A stretch of DNA of 45,132 nt from an uncultured Bacteroidota bacterium (lineage in GTDB: Bacteria > Bacteroidota > Bacteroidia > 2-12-FULL-35-15), in the NCBI GenBank assembly GCA_903870175.1, contig CAIQBY010000408.1, forward strand, positions 1-45,132, given 5' to 3'. This document shows, in pieces, positions 25,101 through 31,518 of this stretch. The notes below the pieces were generated by a model. It worked only from the letters and a program-made list of their open reading frames with translations. It made no database searches and was not told where the DNA came from. How positions within the stretch are numbered: position 1 is the stretch's first letter; each line of letters begins with the position of its first letter. A program made the translations under genes and the position numbers.

Positions 25101-25392
25101 ATTCCCAATTGGTGGATTAGAAATGGAAGGTGAAATAAAAAGGGAATTTACCAATCATGAAATAGCACTTGAAAAAGGTGATATAGTTTATCTATTCTCT
25201 GATGGATTTGCTGATCAGTTTGGCGGCCCTAAAGGGAAAAAATTTATGCTTGGAAATTTGCAGAAACTGGTAGCTGGTATTTATGATAAACCGATTAAAG
25301 AACAGGAGAAACTGATATACAAAGCTTTTAATGATTGGAAAGGAGAAATAGAACAGATAGATGATGTACTTGTAATAGGGTTTAGGGTATGA
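22141..25392 (+). CDS. Two-component-regulator propeller protein with SpoIIE phosphatase output
   Basis: This 1083-residue membrane-bound signal transducer starts with a signal peptide (ending SSFAQ). About 13 beta-propeller repeats follow, with WFGTNGGGVSKYDG-type motifs over residues 25-590. Next are a Y_Y_Y domain (PPGEYTFNLKAMNNDG near 720-735), one transmembrane helix (about 755-778), a coiled coil (about 780-835) and a C-terminal SpoIIE/PP2C-type Ser/Thr phosphatase. The phosphatase has metal-binding motifs DIVSGDFYW (863-871) and DCTGHGVPGAFMS (886-898). The extracytoplasmic propeller should sense a ligand and control the cytoplasmic phosphatase, which probably acts on an anti-sigma-factor antagonist or similar partner; no such partner is encoded nearby. 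ATG 22141 is chosen over an upstream TTG because the signal peptide starts there. Confidence 0.93.
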   Translation: MKYRLKIIVFIILLLAKLSSFAQTYDFRNLNVEDGLAQSMVLSMCQDRYGNIWFGTNGGGVSKYDGNKFVNITENDGLANNVVFSITELTNGIILFGTNGGVSIYDGKTFLNLTVKDKLPDNRVYKIIQDKNEKIWIGTSKGACLLENNKIVPFKKDTLLNKSNVWTICSDKSNNIWFGTTERGVIKYNTSTDKFSNYDFSQGLQSNFVRTIYEKNDGYIYVGTIVGINKISPLGKVEEVGIPKNTNIGFSAIASDKRNNLWLTTNEGLYEYNGYITRKFREENGLVNNSLISLLIDREGNFWFGTYGSGVEKFNGEAFHYITSREGLQNDYVTAVFQDSKKNIWIGLQDFGAVQYQNKVVESFTVNPKKPEISLPDRQVNTIAEDNNGNIYFGTHEGISIYDGKKVQNYLLKEDGLLKNIIYSIIKDKNGLMWIGSKGGLSYFKDGKFIYIDVVNSIKTDNTFTPIYSIYEDENNDLWLGTEKGVIKYNHKTAVHYTKSSGFTDKRVLSVTKDKFNYLWFGTDEGVFYYDDKSFNSINQNSGLASNKIYLLLSNNNYLWVGTNKGLDRIDLPKLHTQQKIEIKHYGKEEGFKGLECNMNAQMREDDGTLWFGTIKGATLYNPMLERINQKEALTRITGIRLFFKTDTAELRKDSKGFDTKTNLPLNLILPYDKNHITFDFIGVCLTNPSKVKYQFKLTGADADWFPPTSTTVATYSSLPPGEYTFNLKAMNNDGLWNKNPVTFHFTILPPWWKTWWFYTLSAIFMITSIYLFIVNRTRNLQKAKILLEQEVELRTHELREEKEKVELINEAVLEQKAIIEMKNNDITDSIKYAKNIQEALLPPMENLLKEMNDAFVLYLPKDIVSGDFYWFHKRNNKRFIASVDCTGHGVPGAFMSIIGNTLLGEIVSDKNIMKPSEILNELHSGVKTALKQSNSDNERRDGMDIALCALNEDSTLLEFAGANRPLWIFRKNKKNDNAFEMIKANKFPIGGLEMEGEIKREFTNHEIALEKGDIVYLFSDGFADQFGGPKGKKFMLGNLQKLVAGIYDKPIKEQEKLIYKAFNDWKGEIEQIDDVLVIGFRV

Positions 25393-25424
25393 TACTTCTT
25401 ATTATACGTCAAGCAAATTATTCC

Positions 25425-25432
25425 TACTTTTG
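25425..25432 (+). promoter_or_regulatory. Probable -7 box of rpoN
   Basis: TACTTTTG matches TAnnTTTG and lies 25 bases before the rpoN start at 25458. A GAGGAGAAG purine run, resembling a Shine-Dalgarno site, lies between them. Confidence 0.5.
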
Positions 25433-25457
25433 CAAATAAATATTGAGGAGAAGATTT

Positions 25458-26915
25458 ATGTTAAGGCAGTTACAAACACAACGATTAAGTCAGAAATTAT
25501 CACCACAGCAAATTCAATTAATGAAAATGCTGCAGTTGCCAACCATTGCATTGGAGCAGCGAATAAAAGAGGAAATAGAAATGAATCCTGCCTTGGAAGA
25601 AGGCGTAGATAAAGAGGAAGAACCTAATGCTGATTTGGAAGGTGAAGATTACGAAGACGCTCCATCTGAAGAAGATCACCAACTTGAAGACTTTACGTTG
25701 AGCGATTATATGGATGATGATGAAGGGATATCGTACAAGGAAAAATCAAGCAATAAAAGCCCTGACGAGGAGCGAAAGGAAATACCATTCTCAGTAGGTA
25801 ATTCTTTTCAGGATGTTCTGGAAGAGCAGTTGGGAATGAAAAACCTTACTGAACATCAACATCAGGTGGCTGAATATTTAATAGGTAACTTGGATGATGA
25901 CGGTTATTTGCGAAGGGAGATTTCATCTATTGTTGATGATATTGCATTTACCCAAAACATTACTACTACAGAAGAAGAATTAAAATATCTATTAACTGTT
26001 GTTCAGGATTTTGAGCCAGCAGGCATTGGTGCACGCGATTTACAGGAATGTTTGCTACTTCAATTGAAAAGAAAAGAAGTGCAAACAATGACTGTGGAAC
26101 TTGCAACGGAAGTGGTTGAAAAATATATGGAAGAGTTCTCTCGAAAACATTACGATAAAATAGCAAAGCGTTTGGATTTGAATGATGAGATGCTGAAAGA
26201 AGTAATGCATGAGATTGTTAAATTAAATCCTCGTCCGGGTAATTCAACATCTGACGGACAAAAAAGCCAGCAGCAGGTAGTGCCTGATTTTACTATTACT
26301 AATGAAGACGGCATATTAAACTTAAGTTTGAATGGAAGGAATTATCCTGATTTAAAAGTGAGTAAAGAATATGTGGAGATGCAAAAGGAATATGCAAAAG
26401 AAAAAAGCAAGGCAGCCAAAGAAGCAAAGACTTTTGTAAAACAGAAACTGGATGATGCCCGTTGGTTTATCGACGCCATGCAGCAACGTGCGCAAACATT
26501 GCTTTATACAATGAATGCAATTATGGAATTTCAACGCGAGTATTTTTTGACTGGTGACGAAACAAAATTAAAACCTATGATTCTGAAAGATATTGCTGAA
26601 ACTGTTAATTTGGATATTTCAACTGTATCGCGAGTAGCAAACAGCAAGTATGTGAGTACTCCTTTCGGAACTTTTTTATTAAAAACATTTTTTAGTGAAT
26701 CATTAACAAATGATGAAGGAGAGGAAGTGTCAACAAGGGAAGTGAAAAAGATATTGATGGATTGTGTTGCTGCCGAAAACAAAAAGAAGCCTCTTACTGA
26801 TGATAAGTTAATGGAAATTCTTATAGAAAAAGGATATAACATCGCACGAAGAACAATCGCCAAATACCGCGAACAGTTGGAGATTCCTGTAGCTAGGCTT
26901 AGAAAAGAATTGTAG
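25458..26915 (+). CDS. rpoN: RNA polymerase sigma-54 factor
   Basis: Sigma-54 directs RNA polymerase to -24/-12 promoters that need an AAA+ activator. The 485-residue protein has the Gln/Leu-rich activator-interacting N-terminus (LSPQQIQLMKMLQLP near 12-26), an acidic linker (about 45-110), and the core-binding domain (GNLDDDGYLRREI, FEPAGIGARDLQECLLLQL). The DNA-binding domain follows (KDIAETVNLDISTVSRVANSKYV) with the RpoN box ARRTIAKYREQL near the C-terminus. The ATG at 25458 follows a GAGGAGAAG run and gives the canonical N-terminus; the upstream TTG is rejected. A PAP2-like membrane protein begins immediately after its stop codon, so the two form an operon. No sigma-54 activator is seen in the window. 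Confidence 0.97.
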   Translation: MLRQLQTQRLSQKLSPQQIQLMKMLQLPTIALEQRIKEEIEMNPALEEGVDKEEEPNADLEGEDYEDAPSEEDHQLEDFTLSDYMDDDEGISYKEKSSNKSPDEERKEIPFSVGNSFQDVLEEQLGMKNLTEHQHQVAEYLIGNLDDDGYLRREISSIVDDIAFTQNITTTEEELKYLLTVVQDFEPAGIGARDLQECLLLQLKRKEVQTMTVELATEVVEKYMEEFSRKHYDKIAKRLDLNDEMLKEVMHEIVKLNPRPGNSTSDGQKSQQQVVPDFTITNEDGILNLSLNGRNYPDLKVSKEYVEMQKEYAKEKSKAAKEAKTFVKQKLDDARWFIDAMQQRAQTLLYTMNAIMEFQREYFLTGDETKLKPMILKDIAETVNLDISTVSRVANSKYVSTPFGTFLLKTFFSESLTNDEGEEVSTREVKKILMDCVAAENKKKPLTDDKLMEILIEKGYNIARRTIAKYREQLEIPVARLRKEL

Positions 26916-27563
26916 ATGGAATCTGAAGTTCAGCCCGTTGTTAAAAAATCAGGAGAAGAGAAACTGGCAAAATTTATTTCTTATATATTGCATCCATTAT
27001 TGATGCCTACGTACGGTTTTTCAATAATATTTTTCACAAGAAATTATATTTCCACATTTACTCCGCCAAGAATAAAATTTATTATTATCGGAATTACTTT
27101 CCTATTTACTTTCCTGCTGCCAACTATAAATGCTTTGATTTTATTGAGAATTGGACGTATAAGAAGTTTGGAAATGGAAACTGCTTCGGAAAGAGTGATT
27201 CCTTATGGCAGTACTGTATTATACTATTTCGCATTATTTTATTTGTTTTTCAATGCTGATTTCCCAAGTATATTTAAGATACTTATTCTTGGTGCTGCCA
27301 TTTCCATTTTATTAACTATGCTTATAAATTACAAGTGGAAAATAAGTGCACATACTATTGGAATAGGTGGAATAACAGGCGCTTCTTTAGGGATTATATA
27401 TCGCCTGCAATTGGATATGAACTTAATATTAATGATACTTCTTTTTGTTTCAGGAGTTGTAGGCTATGCACGATTGAAAATGAATTCTCATTCTCCAGCC
27501 CAGATTTATTCAGGCTTTTTGCTTGGATTTTCAATAGAACTTCTATTGATGATTTTTTATTGA
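26916..27563 (+). CDS. PAP2-like integral membrane protein, catalytic motif degenerate
   Basis: This 215-residue protein has about six hydrophobic helices. The C-terminal part resembles the PAP2/lipid phosphatase arrangement: KISAHTIGIGGITG (near 142-155, in place of PSGH) and GYARLKMNSHSPAQIYSGFLLG (near 182-203, in place of SRxxxxxHxxxD). The first motif (KxxxxxxRP) is missing and the final Asp is Gln, so phosphatase activity is doubtful. It starts at the base after the rpoN stop and ends four bases from a convergent gene. I would call it a PAP2-like membrane protein of unknown function; the family call is moderate. Confidence 0.65.
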   Translation: MESEVQPVVKKSGEEKLAKFISYILHPLLMPTYGFSIIFFTRNYISTFTPPRIKFIIIGITFLFTFLLPTINALILLRIGRIRSLEMETASERVIPYGSTVLYYFALFYLFFNADFPSIFKILILGAAISILLTMLINYKWKISAHTIGIGGITGASLGIIYRLQLDMNLILMILLFVSGVVGYARLKMNSHSPAQIYSGFLLGFSIELLLMIFY

Positions 27564-27567
27564 AGAA

Positions 27568-29259
27568 TTACTTTTGAATATATTCTAAAAATTCTTTTGG
27601 CGGAACAATACCTCTTTTTTGTGCCTCTGCGGTATAATACCTTGCTCTTTCAAAATTTTTCAAATCAGCATTTACAAGTGCCAAACTTTGGTAAGCCTCT
27701 TTATACTCAGGGTTTAGGGTAATAGTTTTTTCAAAATACTTTTCTGATACTTCTAAATTGTGCATACTATAATAAGAGTAGGCGAGATTATAATACGATT
27801 TATCAGAAGTGGGAGAAATAGCTATTTCTTTTTGAAAACAAGCAATTGCTTTTTCCCATTCTTTTTTATCCTGAAAAATTATTCCTAAATCATTATTGAC
27901 AAAAGGTTCTGCAGGATTTAATTTTAATGCTATTAAATTCAACTCTTCCGCTTTCTCCAGATTATTGTCTTTATAATAAACACTTGCAGCAATTTTATTA
28001 ACATAAACTGAATTAGGGGAGGTGGCAAGTGCATTGTTCCAAAAATTCATTTTCCCGGAAAAGTTTTTTGAATAAAGAAAATTAATCGGGATAAAACAAA
28101 TTATCAAAACAAGTATCGAACCATTAAAATACTTGCTGGTCTGTTTTGTTGCCTTTAATATTAATTGACCTGACATTATTAGAATGCCCATTAACGGCAA
28201 GTATAATCGTTGTTCATAAAAAAATGCGGACTCTTTTGGAACTATTAAAATCGGGATAATAAATAATATAAACCAGCAACCTCCGAAAATTGCAAGTGAT
28301 GAAAATTTTGTTTTCGATAGTAAGAAAACTGCTGCAATAATTGCAATTGTAATCAACCCATAAATAATAGTTCCATCTGCTATTGTTGGAATAACGGAGA
28401 GATTAAATGGTAAAAGTATTTTACCGAAATATAAAAAGAATGCAGCTAAATTATTCGGTATGTTACTCAAGAACTTTATTGGAGTTGCGCCTTTTGAAGT
28501 TTGTATTGCATGACTTCTTGCAATAAATAATATTATTATCGATGTTATCCAGAGAACCAAATAGTTGATGTTCGCTTTTGAAAATAGTTTTCCTTCACTC
28601 CAGAATTTTATCATTAATAAATAAAGTATCGGAAGAATTATTGCTGTTTCTTTAGTGAATAAAGCCATCAGAAAGAATAAGGAGTGCAAAACAAAATGAA
28701 TTGTTTTGTGGGACTTGATAAAATTCATCAACATAATAAATGATGATAATACAAAAATGGCTAGAAGGGAATCATTTCGTCCTGGAATCCAGGCTACCGC
28801 CTGAACCAGAGCAGGATGAATTATTAAAAATAAGGAAAGCAATAAGGAAGATTCTCTTTTAATTTCAAGTTTTATCAACAACGAAAAAAGTAAACACCCT
28901 GCTAAAACATGAAAAAGAATATTGGAAAAATGATAAACGGCAAAAGACATTTTGCCAAGTGAACCGTCAATAATCAATGAAGTAACAAACAGGGGACGAT
29001 AAAAAGTGCCGCCTTTTTCTTTGAATACATCCAAATGAAACGCTTCAGGGATGCTGGATAATTTAGAGACAAACGCTTTGTCATCGGCAATAAGGGTTTT
29101 ATCATCCATATTGGTATAATCAAATTTTAAAGTGTGGGCATATAACAGGAAGCCGACAATTGCAATGATTATGTAGGGGAAACGGGTAAAAATATTATTG
29201 GTGGAAGTAGCCTCTGGACCTTTCTTAACAGGTATATTTTTGTTTTTTGTGGTTTTCAT
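27568..29259 (-). CDS. Multi-spanning GT-C-like membrane protein with C-terminal TPR repeats
   Basis: This 563-residue protein has about ten transmembrane helices (residues about 25-410). The first extracytoplasmic loop has DYTNMDDKTLI, the Asp-Asp loop seen in GT-C/TMTC-type glycosyltransferases. About four TPR units follow (AASVYYKDNNLEKAEELNLIALKLNP, NDLGIIFQDKKEWEKAIACF and so on; roughly 430-555). The layout resembles eukaryotic TMTC O-mannosyltransferases and bacterial relatives, so protein or lipid-linked glycosylation is possible but unproven. The frame extends to codon 29289, but ATG 29259 gives the usual short basic N-terminus before the first helix. It is convergent with the PAP2-like gene and lies downstream of tRNA-Ala on the same strand. 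Confidence 0.85.
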   Translation of the reverse strand: MKTTKNKNIPVKKGPEATSTNNIFTRFPYIIIAIVGFLLYAHTLKFDYTNMDDKTLIADDKAFVSKLSSIPEAFHLDVFKEKGGTFYRPLFVTSLIIDGSLGKMSFAVYHFSNILFHVLAGCLLFSLLIKLEIKRESSLLLSLFLIIHPALVQAVAWIPGRNDSLLAIFVLSSFIMLMNFIKSHKTIHFVLHSLFFLMALFTKETAIILPILYLLMIKFWSEGKLFSKANINYLVLWITSIIILFIARSHAIQTSKGATPIKFLSNIPNNLAAFFLYFGKILLPFNLSVIPTIADGTIIYGLITIAIIAAVFLLSKTKFSSLAIFGGCWFILFIIPILIVPKESAFFYEQRLYLPLMGILIMSGQLILKATKQTSKYFNGSILVLIICFIPINFLYSKNFSGKMNFWNNALATSPNSVYVNKIAASVYYKDNNLEKAEELNLIALKLNPAEPFVNNDLGIIFQDKKEWEKAIACFQKEIAISPTSDKSYYNLAYSYYSMHNLEVSEKYFEKTITLNPEYKEAYQSLALVNADLKNFERARYYTAEAQKRGIVPPKEFLEYIQK

Positions 29260-29312
29260 AAGCCATAATCTGTTATCCTGAGCTTGCAAACGGACTTAAT
29301 CCTAAAAATTGG

Positions 29313-29386
29313 TGGAGAATACCGGATTCGAACCGGTCACCTCTTGCCTGCCAGGCAAGCGCTCTAGCCAAATGAGCTAATCCCCC
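29313..29386 (-). tRNA. tRNA-Ala (GGC)
   Basis: This 74-nt cloverleaf lies on the minus strand. The acceptor GGGGGAT pairs with ATTCTCC and includes the G3-U70 pair that identifies tRNA-Ala. The D arm is GCTC...GAGC, the anticodon stem CTTGC/GCAAG with loop CTGGCAG (anticodon GGC), and the T arm ACCGG-TTCGAAT-CCGGT. The discriminator is A, and CCA is not fully encoded. Confidence 0.97.
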
Positions 29387-29455
29387 TTGAAATTTGGATT
29401 GCAAATGTAGTTAAATATTATTCACTTGTGCTTTTTGCTGAAAAATGATCAATCA

Positions 29456-29545
29456 AAAAGAAGAATTGGCAGGTAAAAGAAGAATTGCTCAACCAAAAGA
29501 AGAATTTTAATTTCAAAAGAAGAATTTGGGGACAAAAGAAGATTT
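29456..29545 (+). repeat. Short array of AAAAGAAGA boxes, about 20-bp period
   Basis: AAAAGAAGA(ATT) recurs at 29456, 29475, 29495, 29515 and 29534, every 19-20 bases, just upstream of the 21-bp array. An inverted copy (TCTTCTTTTGTC) lies beyond that array at about 29781-29793, so the two arrays are nested between inverted GACAAAAGAAGA sequences. No gene is seen here. Confidence 0.8.
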
Positions 29546-29565
29546 TGGATTCTTCTATTGGCTGT

Positions 29566-29775
29566 GGAAGGTGTCGCGATTGTTCCGGAAGGTGTTACTT
29601 TGGTTCCGGAAGGTGTCAGGATGGTGTCGGAAGGTGTCAGGATGATGGTGGAAGGTGTTACTTTGGTTCCGGAAGGTGTTACTTTGTTGGTGGAAGGTGT
29701 CGCGATTGTGGTAAAAGGTATTACTTTGGTTCCGGAAGGGGTTGGGATGGTTGTGGATGGTCTTCTATTGGAAAA
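29566..29775 (+). repeat. 21-bp tandem array (10 units) upstream of the RidA-like gene
   Basis: GGAAGGTGT-type cores start at 29566 and every 21 bases thereafter to 29755: ten units with no slippage, several containing the palindrome TTCCGGAA. In one frame the units read as heptads such as PEGVTLV, PEGVRMV and VEGVAIV. TCTTCTATTGG occurs at both ends (29551 and 29761), exactly 210 bases apart. All forward frames are open simply because the unit has no stop, so I do not call a gene. With the preceding array it occupies most of the gene-free stretch 29387-29874. Confidence 0.93.
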
Positions 29776-29843
29776 TGATTTTCTTCTTTTGTCAAAAAGA
29801 GGTAAAGCAAAAAATCTTTTAACGAATTACTACCTTATACTAT

Positions 29844-29851
29844 TATATTTG
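29844..29851 (+). promoter_or_regulatory. Probable -7 box of the RidA-like gene
   Basis: TATATTTG matches TAnnTTTG exactly and is followed by C, as is common in Bacteroidota promoters. It ends 23 bases before ATG 29875. Confidence 0.55.
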
Positions 29852-29874
29852 CACTCCTTTAATAGAAAATAAAA

Positions 29875-30291
29875 ATGTCAGAAGATAGAATAAATTCGAG
29901 CAAGGCACCGGAGCCGGTGGGTGCTTATCCGCATGCGCGCAAGGTTGGTAATCTTTTATTTCTTTCGGGAGTGGGACCGAGGGAACGTGGGACGAAGAAA
30001 ATCCCCGGTGTGGAGCTGGATGAAAAAGGAAATATTGTGAGTTATGATATTGAAACGCAATGTAAATCGGTGTTTCAGAATATTAAATACATACTTGAAG
30101 ACGCAGGAAGCAGTTGGGATAATATTGTGGATGTGCAGGTATTTCTGACAAATATGAAGGATGATTTTGCAACATATAATAGAGTGTATGCTGAGTGGTT
30201 TAAGGATAATCAGCCTTGCAGAACTACGATTGAAATTAATTGTTTGCCTACGCCGATTGCGATTGAATTGAAAGTTATTGCTACTATTTAG
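29875..30291 (+). CDS. RidA/YjgF-family protein of the 2-aminomuconate deaminase type
   Basis: This 138-residue enamine/imine deaminase-type protein has the RidA fold signatures LFLSGVGPRERGT (28-40), the helix with LEDAGSSWDNIVDVQVFLTNM (about 74-94), and the catalytic-site Arg116 in PCRTTIEINCLPTPIAIELKVIA. The combination IPGVELDEKGN plus YDIETQ and LPTPIAIE resembles the aminomuconate-deaminase branch rather than canonical RidA. No other kynurenine or aminophenol degradation genes lie nearby, so a general role in removing reactive imines is equally possible. It is apparently a single gene with its own TAnnTTTG promoter. Confidence 0.88.
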   Translation: MSEDRINSSKAPEPVGAYPHARKVGNLLFLSGVGPRERGTKKIPGVELDEKGNIVSYDIETQCKSVFQNIKYILEDAGSSWDNIVDVQVFLTNMKDDFATYNRVYAEWFKDNQPCRTTIEINCLPTPIAIELKVIATI

Positions 30292-30406
30292 GTTGGTAAG
30301 TTATAAGTTCGAATGTTAGCCCCCTTTTGGACTTTCTTACTTTAGACCGTTCTTTTGTATCTATAAATAGTTACCTTCGCTCAATAAACAATTAAATCTT
30401 ATTGAT

Positions 30407-31417
30407 ATGAAAAAAACATTACACAATTTATTTACCGGAATACTAATTGCATCAACCACTATTGTTGCTGCACAGCCTACATTAACCGGAACAGGATGTA
30501 ATCCCGTAGTTGGGGATAACTTCACGCTTTCGACATCCGGATATTTCAGTCAGGGCACTTCGGGAGCAAATCAAACCTGGAACAATTCAACTTTGACACC
30601 AACAGCATCAAGTGGTGAAACATGCGTAACTGTTGCGTCTACAACTAACGGTTCAAGCTTTCCGATTGCTAATACTGCAGTACAGGGCGGAACAACTGTT
30701 TCTTATTACAATGCATCATCTACGGCATCACAAAACTACGGATATGATGCAGGAGGCACTTTGATTATTTATTCAAATCCGGAAGATTTATTGCATTTCC
30801 CATTCAGTTATAATAATACTTATACTGATGGCTGGGCTGCAACATTTGTGAGCGGAGGATATACATATTACCGAAAAGGCACTACCACAATAACAGCTGA
30901 TGCTTACGGAACACTTACCACACCAAATGGAACGTATACCAACGCAATGAGAATTCATATGGTGCAAGCTTATACAGATTCGGTATATGTGGGAGCACCA
31001 ACAGTTATAACCTATAATAATGATGAATATATGTGGTATAAAAATGGGGTTCACAGCGCATTGGCATATACTTATTCAATGGTTGCAAATGGCAGCACTT
31101 CGACAAACGGCGGTTATTTAAGCAGTGCTTTGAGCGTAAATGAGATTGATAATTCGATAAGCATGTTTAATGTTTATCCAAGCCCTGCTAATTCTTTTAT
31201 TAATGTTCAATTTAATTTGACTGAAAGTAAAAAAGCGAGTTATAAAATATATAATACTTTAGGTGCCGAAATGAGTACAACTGCAGTCGAAGATGCATTT
31301 GCAGGAATCAATAATTATAAAATTGATGTAGCTAATCTTCCTGAAGGAATTTATTTTGTACAAATAGTTTTGGAGAATGGAAATGTGGAAACACGTAGAT
31401 TTACTGTGGCGAAATAG
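30407..31417 (+). CDS. T9SS-exported secreted protein of unknown function
   Basis: This 336-residue protein has an N-terminal signal peptide (residues 1-22, ending VAAQ) and a Thr/Ser/Gly-rich beta-type body without a recognisable enzyme motif. Its C-terminal T9SS sorting domain runs from about 254 to 336: MFNVYPSPANSFINVQF, YKIYNTLGAEM, NLPEGIYFVQIVLENG, and a basic end RRFTVAK. The tail should direct export through the type IX system to the cell surface or medium. A strong terminator follows. The catalytic or binding role of the body is unknown; low-complexity T/S runs suggest an adhesin-like or structural protein, which is only an inference. Confidence 0.88.
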   Translation: MKKTLHNLFTGILIASTTIVAAQPTLTGTGCNPVVGDNFTLSTSGYFSQGTSGANQTWNNSTLTPTASSGETCVTVASTTNGSSFPIANTAVQGGTTVSYYNASSTASQNYGYDAGGTLIIYSNPEDLLHFPFSYNNTYTDGWAATFVSGGYTYYRKGTTTITADAYGTLTTPNGTYTNAMRIHMVQAYTDSVYVGAPTVITYNNDEYMWYKNGVHSALAYTYSMVANGSTSTNGGYLSSALSVNEIDNSISMFNVYPSPANSFINVQFNLTESKKASYKIYNTLGAEMSTTAVEDAFAGINNYKIDVANLPEGIYFVQIVLENGNVETRRFTVAK

Positions 31418-31435
31418 GGAATAGTTCTAATTTTA

Positions 31436-31475
31436 AAAAGCCCCTTTTATCTTGTTGGATAAAAGGGGCTTTTTT
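31436..31475 (+). terminator. Strong terminator after the T9SS protein gene
   Basis: AAAAGCCCCTTTTATC (31436-31451) pairs perfectly over 16 bases with GATAAAAGGGGCTTTT (31458-31473), loop TTGTTG, ending in a T run. The ileS promoter box begins two bases later. Confidence 0.92.
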
Positions 31476-31476
31476 C

Positions 31477-31484
31477 TATCTTTG
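31477..31484 (+). promoter_or_regulatory. Probable -7 box of ileS
   Basis: TATCTTTG followed by C matches TAnnTTTG. A TTGG at 31455-31458, inside the terminator loop, lies 18 bases upstream and could serve as the -33 element, so terminator and promoter may overlap. The ATG is at 31519. Confidence 0.6.
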
Positions 31485-31518
31485 CACCCCTGATTTTTAG
31501 GGCATAAGAATAATATAA

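Noticed and set aside
25443-25612. Upstream TTG start of rpoN and an overlapping 60-residue frame
   Set aside because: ATG 25458 after a GAGGAGAAG run gives the standard sigma-54 N-terminus; the other frame is a shadow.
29485-29872. Two open frames over the 21-bp array as protein genes
   Set aside because: The repeat keeps all forward frames open; the start is TTG or arbitrary, there is no promoter, and the tail is unremarkable.
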